Source of the DNA: Rhodococcus sp. (in: high G+C Gram-positive bacteria)
Lineage (GTDB): Bacteria; Actinomycetota; Actinomycetes; Mycobacteriales; Mycobacteriaceae
Length of the DNA stretch: 10,826 nt
NCBI GenBank assembly: GCA_012515885.1
Contig: JAAYXN010000413.1
Span: 1-10,826, forward strand
Direction: 5' to 3'
The notes under the pieces were generated by a model, which worked only from the letters and a program-made list of their open reading frames with translations, had not been told where the DNA came from and ran no database searches. Position numbers and translations under genes: made by a program. Positions 5,895 through 10,826 of the stretch are shown piece after piece. Every line of letters begins with the position of its first letter. Position 1 is the first letter of the stretch.

Positions 5895-6907
5895 CTGGCA
5901 GCAACCTCAAACCGCGACAGTGCCAGCAGACGTGAAATGGCACGCAGGTACTTCTTCTTGTAGCCGCCAGCGAGCATTTCCGCAGTAAAGATTTCGTCGA
6001 GCTTGCCGCCGGAGACAGTGACGGGGATCGACTCGTCGTAGAGACGGTCCGCGAGAACCACCAGTCGCAACGCCACAGACTGGTCCGGAGCGGCATGGAT
6101 GCCGTCGATGTACACGGCGGTGACGCCCTCAACCAGCTTCTTGTACCGCGATGGGTGCAGGGTGGCCAGGTGGGCACACAGCTCATCGAACGTATCGAGG
6201 GTCGATCCGCCGGTGGCGTCGGCAAGCTCGCGCAGTTCGCTCGACGGAATTGGGTCCGGAGCGGGCGGGAGGTCGCGGTGACGGTAATCGGGGCCGTCGA
6301 CGCGCAGGGTTTCGAAGATCGATCCCAGCTTCTTGATTTCACGCAGGAAGTCCGCGGCCGCGAAGCGCCCCTCACCAAGCTGGCCGGGCAGCGTGTTGGA
6401 CGTCGCCACGATCGAGACGCCGCGCAGCGACAGTTCCGTCAGCAGACGTGAGACCAGCATGGTGTCGCCCGGATCGTCGAGCTCAAACTCGTCGATACAC
6501 AGCACTGAGTGGCTAGAGAGCTGCTCGACTGCCTGGTTGAAGCCCAAAGCACCCACCACGTGGGTCAGCTCCACGAACGTGCCGAACGCCTTGGGCGACG
6601 GCGAGCTGTGGTAGATCGAGGCAAGAAGGTGCGTTTTACCGACACCGAAACCACCATCGAGGTACAGACCGGCACCGGACGCCTGGGCCTTCTTGCCGAA
6701 CAGGCCACGCCGCGACCCGCCACGGATCTTGTTGACCTTTTTAGCGAACTCCTCGGCCTTGGCCACGGCAACAGCCTGGCTGGGCTCATCCGGATCGGGG
6801 ATGTACGAGGAAAAACTCACCTCGTCGAACATTGCCGGAGGCACCATCTGAGCGGTCAGTTGATCCGCAGGCACCACAGGATTGCGGTCGACGAGACGTG
6901 AATGCAT
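5891..6907 (-). CDS. zapE: AFG1/ZapE-family P-loop ATPase
   Basis: AAA-type ATPase of the AFG1/ZapE family, 338 residues, close to the family's usual length. Walker A GGFGVGKT is at 85-92 (Lys91), Walker B VLCIDEFEL at 135-143 (Asp139, Glu140), and the family-typical ATSNTLPGQL sensor stretch at 168-177, followed by FLREIK. In proteobacteria ZapE acts at the division ring and in mitochondria AFG1 acts in protein quality control; the role in this group is not established, though position matches Rv2670c. The start at 6907 is chosen because TACTCT sits exactly seven bases upstream, giving a leaderless mRNA, and the residues upstream of it are unlike the family. The start lies 25 bp from the divergent ribD start. 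The stop shares CTAG with the acetyltransferase stop. Confidence 0.9.
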   Translation of the reverse strand: MHSRLVDRNPVVPADQLTAQMVPPAMFDEVSFSSYIPDPDEPSQAVAVAKAEEFAKKVNKIRGGSRRGLFGKKAQASGAGLYLDGGFGVGKTHLLASIYHSSPSPKAFGTFVELTHVVGALGFNQAVEQLSSHSVLCIDEFELDDPGDTMLVSRLLTELSLRGVSIVATSNTLPGQLGEGRFAAADFLREIKKLGSIFETLRVDGPDYRHRDLPPAPDPIPSSELRELADATGGSTLDTFDELCAHLATLHPSRYKKLVEGVTAVYIDGIHAAPDQSVALRLVVLADRLYDESIPVTVSGGKLDEIFTAEMLAGGYKKKYLRAISRLLALSRFEVAAS

Positions 6908-6914
6908 ATATGCA
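6903..6914. promoter_or_regulatory. 12-bp palindrome over the ATPase start codon
   Basis: TGCATATATGCA is a perfect 12-bp dyad that overlaps the ATPase ATG (6905-6907) and the end of its -10 box TACTCT (6914-6919, minus strand). It could be an operator controlling one or both divergent genes, or chance in an AT-rich promoter. Confidence 0.35.
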
Positions 6915-6919
6915 GAGTA
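6914..6919 (-). promoter_or_regulatory. Probable -10 box of the AFG1/ZapE ATPase gene (leaderless)
   Basis: TACTCT on the minus strand fits TANNNT and ends seven bases before the A of the ATG at 6907. No Shine-Dalgarno sequence is present. Any -35 would lie inside the first codons of ribD (about 6937-6942) and is not recognisable. Confidence 0.5.
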
Positions 6920-6932
6920 TCCACGTGATCTG

Positions 6933-7700
6933 ATGAACCATGTGCGCCTTATCCATAATGCGACCCACATCACACAGGGTGACCTCACTCACGCTGAGCT
7001 TCTGCAGCTCTACGCCTATCCCGCGGCCGACCACCCCTGGGTGCGTGTCAATTTTGTGACAAGCATCGACGGTCAGATCACGGTCGACGGCACCAGCGGC
7101 GGGCTCGGCACGCCCGCCGACAAGACAGTTTTCTCGGTGCTGCGTGAACTTCCTGACGTAGTCGTTGTCGGGGCGGGAACGGTGCGTGCCGAAAACTACG
7201 GTGGAGTGCACTACGACGACGGGGTGAAGGCCCGTCGCTTCGCGGGCGGCCAAGCACCGACGCCGCCCATTGCCGTCGTTTCCGCCCACGCGAACCTTGA
7301 TCCAACATCGCGACTTTTCACCGACACCGAGGTTGCCCCGCTCGTCATCACCAGCAACCGCGCGGACCCCGATAAGGTCGCCGCGCTCACCGCTGCGGGC
7401 GCACGTATCGCTGTCGCTGGCGATACGACCGTGACCACCGCCGGGCTCCTCGAAATCCTCGCCGATCACCAATTCCATCGCGTCCTGTGCGAAGGCGGAC
7501 CGACCCTCGTGGGCCAACTCGCCAGCGATAGCGCCGTCGACGACGTCTGCCTCACGACGTCCCCACACCTCGTTGCCGGCGAATCGCGTACTTTCACCGG
7601 TGGCGCGCCCGGCACCACAATGGCGATGTCACCTGCACACATCCTGGTCGATGACGACGGCACGATCCTCACTCGATGGGTGCGTGTGGCTGACGAATGA
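6933..7700 (+). CDS. ribD: RibD-type pyrimidine reductase / DHFR-like protein
   Basis: NADPH-dependent reductase of the RibD C-terminal (DHFR-like) fold, 255 residues, without the zinc deaminase domain of full bifunctional RibD. Motifs are VNFVTSIDGQI (39-49), GAGTVRAENYG (80-90) with the nucleotide-binding turn, and LCEGGPTLVGQL (185-196), the hallmark of RibD_C. The family reaction is reduction of 5-amino-6-ribosylaminouracil phosphate in riboflavin synthesis. The M. tuberculosis counterpart, Rv2671, is reported to substitute for dihydrofolate reductase and confer para-aminosalicylate resistance when over-produced, so the true substrate here is open. ATG 6933 is chosen; an in-frame ATG at 6882 would run into the divergent ATPase gene. 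No Shine-Dalgarno sequence is seen. It is the first gene of an operon and overlaps the next by 4 bp. Confidence 0.88.
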   Translation: MNHVRLIHNATHITQGDLTHAELLQLYAYPAADHPWVRVNFVTSIDGQITVDGTSGGLGTPADKTVFSVLRELPDVVVVGAGTVRAENYGGVHYDDGVKARRFAGGQAPTPPIAVVSAHANLDPTSRLFTDTEVAPLVITSNRADPDKVAALTAAGARIAVAGDTTVTTAGLLEILADHQFHRVLCEGGPTLVGQLASDSAVDDVCLTTSPHLVAGESRTFTGGAPGTTMAMSPAHILVDDDGTILTRWVRVADE

Positions 7701-9250
7701 CACGACCTGGCAGGCTATTCGGCATGCGCAGACCGGTATTGCTGGCGATCGTCTTGGCAGTGTGCTGTGCGTGTGGGGCGGGACCATCCGTGCGCCCGCA
7801 CGTGGCAGTCGAGCGCGAACCTGGAGTGGGCGCTCCCGAGGACACCCAGGAGGACCCGACGGGGCCAGTGGTGCCCGAGTTGGAAACCCCACAGGACGAC
7901 CTGGCGTGGGGGCCGTGCGACAGCGCTCCCGCAGTTCCAGCAGGTGTGATCGTCGAGTGCGCGGCTTTTGACGCACAAATCGACATTTCGGGGCTGCCGC
8001 CGGGAACGTTCACGATGGGTGCGCTGCGCGCCCGCAAGGAAAACACGCCGCAGGACGCCGCGCCGCTGGTGTACACGTCAGGCTCGGATCGCCCGTCCAG
8101 CGAAGTGATCGGGTCGTTCGCCGAATCCGGTCTGGGCACGCTCATGGATGCGCACCCGATCGTCGCCGTCGATCGCCGCGGCGTCGGACTCTCCACTGAA
8201 ATCGATTGCCTTCCGGTCCAAGATCGCCACGCGATCGCCGATCTCGGCCAATTCAGCTTCGGCACCTCCAATCGGATTGAACGCCTGTCCGCGATCTCGA
8301 TTAACGCCACCGTCGCCTGCACCGACTACCTGCAACCACAAGAGCTGACCTTCGACACCGCGCACGCGGCCGACGACATTGATGCACTCCGGCAACTGTG
8401 GGGTGTCCACCAGATCGGAATCATCGGTTCCGGCAACGGCGCGTCCGTCGCCCTCGCCTACGCCGCGAAGTACCCCGACAGCGTCGGACGGCTCGTCCTC
8501 GACTCCCCCGAAGCTGTCGCCGTCGACGCCGCAACCGCCGCCGAGCATCGGGTGCGCGGCGCTGAAGCCGCCCTCGATGCCTTCTCAGCGCAGTGCGCGT
8601 CGCTGGCCTGCTCGCTGGGCCCAGACCCGCACGCCGCGATCGTCGACCTCGTCACGAAAGCACGCGCCGGCCAGATCCCGGCCACCTCATCCAACGCCGT
8701 CCTGACAGCTCTCACCGGAACCCTGATTGGCGGCACGGGAGACCGCGCCACCCGGGTTCGCACCTTTGCCGATGCCGCGTCGGCCGCTCTTGACGGCGAT
8801 CCCGTCCCCATCGGTCAGCTCGCCAACGCGGCGGCAGGATCCGGGGACGGTGCGTTCGTCGCCCGGTGCACCGACTCCCAGCAGCTACCGTCTAGCGACC
8901 GGGTTGCCGAACTGCTCACTGAGTGGACCGAACGCTACGAAGTGTTCGGGCCAGAAGCCGCGCTATCCCTCGTCCCCTGCACCGCATGGCCCGCAACGCC
9001 CCCACCCGCCCTGCCCGCAGAACTAGGCATCCCGGTGCTGTTTGTCGTCGGCAACGCCGACCCCATCTCCGGTCACGACGGACTGCCTGCTGTCACCGGA
9101 GCGGTAGGAAATTCTGGTGCTGCGCACTCCACAATGACCTGGCATGGCAACGGCCATCCCGCCATCCAATCTGATTGTGTCCAACGAGCCGTCGTCACCT
9201 ACATCGCTGACGGCTCGCTCCCACCGAGCGGAAGCGCGTGCCCGGCATGA
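7697..9250 (+). CDS. Exported TAP-like alpha/beta hydrolase with missing nucleophile (probable pseudoenzyme)
   Basis: 517-residue protein related to secreted tripeptidyl-aminopeptidase-like hydrolases; position and length suggest Rv2672. The N-terminus has basic residues, a hydrophobic core (14-22), then CCAC (23-26), a poor lipobox, so it is exported and perhaps lipid-anchored. Family marks are DRRGVGLSTEIDC (159-171), the acid Asp455 in FVVGNADP, the base His487 in HGNGHPAIQSDC, and the C-terminal YIADGSLPP...CP. The nucleophile elbow, normally GxSxG, is GSGNG (244-248), with Gly246 where the serine should be. The oxyanion loop, usually NPGGPG, is YTSGSDRPSS (126-135). Both suggest loss of hydrolysis or a binding role. 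Start ATG 7697 overlaps the ribD stop; ATG 7724 is an alternative. It is coupled to aftC by ATGA overlap. Confidence 0.85.
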   Translation: MTRPGRLFGMRRPVLLAIVLAVCCACGAGPSVRPHVAVEREPGVGAPEDTQEDPTGPVVPELETPQDDLAWGPCDSAPAVPAGVIVECAAFDAQIDISGLPPGTFTMGALRARKENTPQDAAPLVYTSGSDRPSSEVIGSFAESGLGTLMDAHPIVAVDRRGVGLSTEIDCLPVQDRHAIADLGQFSFGTSNRIERLSAISINATVACTDYLQPQELTFDTAHAADDIDALRQLWGVHQIGIIGSGNGASVALAYAAKYPDSVGRLVLDSPEAVAVDAATAAEHRVRGAEAALDAFSAQCASLACSLGPDPHAAIVDLVTKARAGQIPATSSNAVLTALTGTLIGGTGDRATRVRTFADAASAALDGDPVPIGQLANAAAGSGDGAFVARCTDSQQLPSSDRVAELLTEWTERYEVFGPEAALSLVPCTAWPATPPPALPAELGIPVLFVVGNADPISGHDGLPAVTGAVGNSGAAHSTMTWHGNGHPAIQSDCVQRAVVTYIADGSLPPSGSACPA

Positions 9251-10650
9251 GTGATGACAACCCTTCGCGTGAGTTTTCGAGTGAGTCGCCGACAGTAGCG
9301 CGCGGCAAGTCGGGGACAAAAGACAACGCCCTGACCGTTTCCGGAAAGTCTGGTCCGGTGTACCGTTCGCAGGTGCTCCTTCGAAGTCTTGAGCCGCGCA
9401 CCGCGCGAACTGCCAGCGAAGTCGTCAACTTCGTGCTGTGGCCTCTCGCCATCATGACCGCTCTCAACCGCGTCGTGATTCAAGCGATCAATGGTCACTT
9501 CATTACTGACGATTTCCGCCCCGTGTATAACGCTGCTCTCGCGTTTCTTAACCGGCAGCCGGTGTACACCGCAGACTTCAGCTCGGTGGATCCGCACTAC
9601 CTGTATCCACCGTCGGGCACTCTTCTTATTGCGCCCATTGCGGTTCTGGACCCAGAACGTTCTCGTTGGCTGTTTATCTTCGCTAACGCGATCGCCATAC
9701 TTATTGCGCTCTACCTGCTGCTTCGCCTGTTTGATCTGACGCTGAAATCGATCGCGGCACCTATCTTGCTGCTCGCCACTTTTAGCTCGGAAACCGTGGT
9801 GAACACCCTCGTGTTCACCAACATCAATGGACTCATCCTTCTCGGCGAAGTCATCTTCTTGACGCTGCTAATGAAGCGCAGAGATCTCTGGGCTGGCGCC
9901 GCGATAGGCCTCACATTCGCGGTCAAACCTATTCTTGCTCCGCTGCTTCTATTACCTCTCGTTCGCGGTCAATGGAAAGTGTTTGTCACCGCAGCCGGGA
10001 TTCCGCTGATCCTCACCGCGATCGCCTGGCCGCTCTCAGTCGACGCGATGGATTTCGTCCGGAATACCGTGCCGTATCTGGGCGAAGCGCGCGACTACTT
10101 CAACAGCGCCATCGTCGGCAACGGCATGTACTACGGTCTGCCGACCGCACTCATTTGGGCGATGCGCCTGAGCCTGCTCGCCATCGTGATCATTTCGCTG
10201 TGGCTACTGTGGCGCTACTACCGCACCGACGAGCTGTTCTACGTCACCACGACGACAGGCGTGCTGCTGACCGCGTCGTTCCTGCTCGGCTCGCTGGGCC
10301 AGGGCTACTACTCGATGATGCTGTTCCCGCTGCTGATGACCGTGGTCCTCAAGAATTCGGTGATGCGGAACTGGCCCGCATGGCTGGCCGTGTACGGCTT
10401 CATGACGTACGACAGCTGGATTTCGCACCGCTTCCTCACGCCCGGCCGCGCCGCGGAGTATCTGAGCACCACGCTCGGCTGGAGCCTGCTGCTGATCGTC
10501 GTATTCGTGGTCCTGCTGTACCGCTACCTCGCAGCGCGTCGCGACGGACGACTGCACGAAGGCATTGATCCGCCGTTTATCCGAGAGGAAGCCGCGCGGG
10601 CGAAGGCCAAGACTTCAGACACATCGAAGACCGAAGACACCGCGACCTAA
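9247..10650 (+). CDS. aftC: Alpha-(1->3)-arabinofuranosyltransferase AftC (GT87)
   Basis: Integral membrane glycosyltransferase of the GT-C type that adds alpha-(1->3)-linked arabinofuranose branches from decaprenyl-phosphoryl-arabinose during arabinogalactan and lipoarabinomannan synthesis, acting on the outer face of the membrane. 467 residues, slightly longer than the M. tuberculosis enzyme because of a Ser/Lys-rich N-terminal tail (1-60). After the first membrane segment (about 60-80) the first outer loop holds the acidic pair Asp88-Asp89 in TDDFRPVYNAALAFL and the family motif VDPHYLYPPSGTLL (114-127). About ten further hydrophobic segments follow. The ATG at 9247 overlaps the previous stop (ATGA); GTG 9238 is possible but less likely. 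Codons before about 9960 are clearly less GC-rich than those after. Confidence 0.9.
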   Translation: MSDDNPSREFSSESPTVARGKSGTKDNALTVSGKSGPVYRSQVLLRSLEPRTARTASEVVNFVLWPLAIMTALNRVVIQAINGHFITDDFRPVYNAALAFLNRQPVYTADFSSVDPHYLYPPSGTLLIAPIAVLDPERSRWLFIFANAIAILIALYLLLRLFDLTLKSIAAPILLLATFSSETVVNTLVFTNINGLILLGEVIFLTLLMKRRDLWAGAAIGLTFAVKPILAPLLLLPLVRGQWKVFVTAAGIPLILTAIAWPLSVDAMDFVRNTVPYLGEARDYFNSAIVGNGMYYGLPTALIWAMRLSLLAIVIISLWLLWRYYRTDELFYVTTTTGVLLTASFLLGSLGQGYYSMMLFPLLMTVVLKNSVMRNWPAWLAVYGFMTYDSWISHRFLTPGRAAEYLSTTLGWSLLLIVVFVVLLYRYLAARRDGRLHEGIDPPFIREEAARAKAKTSDTSKTEDTAT

Positions 10651-10660
10651 AGGTCTTCCC

Positions 10661-10677
10661 GCGCGGTCTTGCCGCGC
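10661..10677 (+). terminator. Weak GC hairpin after aftC
   Basis: GCGCGG (10661-10666) and CCGCGC (10672-10677) form a 6-bp all-GC stem with a TCTTG loop, 11 bases after the aftC stop. There is no T run after it, so it is at best a partial terminator before msrB. Confidence 0.3.
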
Positions 10678-10698
10678 CAAGTTGGCCCCACGTATTAG
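10669..10698 (+). promoter_or_regulatory. Probable msrB promoter
   Basis: TTGCCG (10669-10674) and TATTAG (10693-10698) are separated by 18 bases. The start would fall near 10705, three bases before the msrB ATG, giving an almost leaderless mRNA. The -10 box is the centre of the palindrome at 10683-10708. Confidence 0.4.
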
Positions 10699-10708
10699 CG
10701 TGGGGCCA
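10683..10708. promoter_or_regulatory. 10-bp inverted repeat centred on the msrB -10 region
   Basis: TGGCCCCACG (10683-10692) and CGTGGGGCCA (10699-10708) flank TATTAG. It ends at the A of the msrB ATG. No T run follows, so a simple terminator for aftC is less convincing than an operator covering the msrB promoter, but either reading is possible. Confidence 0.5.
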
Positions 10709-10826
10709 TGACTTCCGCAGCGCAAGGTCCCGGTCAGCCCGAGGTCGTACTGTCCGAGCAGCAGTGGCGTGAGCGCCTGTCCCCACAGGAGTTCGCTGTG
10801 CTGCGCCAAGCCGGCACCGAGCGCCC
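10708..10826 (+). CDS. msrB: Peptide-methionine (R)-S-oxide reductase MsrB (3' partial)
   Basis: The first 39 codons of a gene that runs off the right edge. MsrB repairs the R form of methionine sulfoxide in proteins and is cytoplasmic. The visible part, LSEQQWRERLSPQEFAVLRQ followed by AGTER, matches the conserved N-terminal helix region of MsrB (W-x-x-x-L-x-x-x-x-x-x-V-L-R-x-x-G-T-E-R). The zinc cysteines and catalytic Cys lie beyond the window. Position after aftC agrees with Rv2674 in M. tuberculosis. The ATG has no good Shine-Dalgarno sequence and is preceded directly by an inverted repeat. Confidence 0.85.
   Translation, partial: MTSAAQGPGQPEVVLSEQQWRERLSPQEFAVLRQAGTER

Noticed and set aside
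6908..6988. N-terminal extension of the AFG1/ZapE ATPase to 6988
   Set aside because: It would overlap the start of ribD, lacks family similarity, and ATG 6907 has a correctly placed -10 box.
6786..7568. Minus-strand frame of 260 codons opposite ribD
   Set aside because: Antisense to a gene with clear RibD motifs; no domain recognisable.
1..10826. CRISPR array, tRNA/rRNA genes, insertion sequences, attachment sites
   Set aside because: No regularly spaced repeats, no cloverleaf with conserved TTC arm, no transposase or terminal inverted repeats seen on either strand.

Overview
The window is about 62% GC and gene-dense. Its right half looks like a member of the mycolic-acid-containing actinobacteria (Mycobacteriales/Corynebacteriales). 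The run GNAT acetyltransferase, AFG1/ZapE-type ATPase (minus strand), RibD-type reductase, TAP-like hydrolase, AftC arabinofuranosyltransferase, MsrB matches, as I recall it, the Mycobacterium tuberculosis order Rv2669 to Rv2674. AftC makes arabinan for arabinogalactan and lipoarabinomannan, which fits that group. I cannot name the genus from sequence alone.

Layout. Positions 1-1170 hold the 3' part of a secreted alpha/beta hydrolase of the PAF-acetylhydrolase type, ended by a strong 15-bp hairpin that probably also terminates the opposing transcript. Positions 1239-2761 (minus) hold an ABC-2 exporter, ATPase then permease, with a 4-bp overlap. A 110-bp divergent region with a perfect 10-bp palindrome separates it from a NarL-type two-component system on the plus strand (kinase 2872-3972, regulator 3969-4625), which probably controls the exporter. 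At 4630-5100 (minus) is a small protein that resembles only the C-terminal leucine-binding regulatory domain of 2-isopropylmalate synthase, without the catalytic barrel.

Upstream of that small gene is the most interesting part of the window. A promoter-like pair drives a possible 13-codon leader peptide containing Ile-Leu-Val-Val-Val in a row. It is followed by RNA segments that can pair in mutually exclusive ways, the last of which covers the only visible ribosome binding site of the LeuA-like gene. This has the layout of a branched-chain amino acid attenuator acting on a free-standing LeuA-type regulatory domain.

Positions 5355-5894 (plus) encode the acetyltransferase, whose TAG stop shares a CTAG with the stop of the converging ATPase gene (5891-6907, minus). 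From 6933, ribD, the TAP-like hydrolase and aftC run as a tightly coupled operon with ATGA overlaps. The hydrolase appears to lack its catalytic serine. msrB starts at 10708 behind a palindrome centred on its likely -10 box and runs off the window. Several genes (ABC ATPase, kinase, ATPase at 6907) have a TANNNT box exactly seven bases before the start codon, which suggests leaderless mRNAs.
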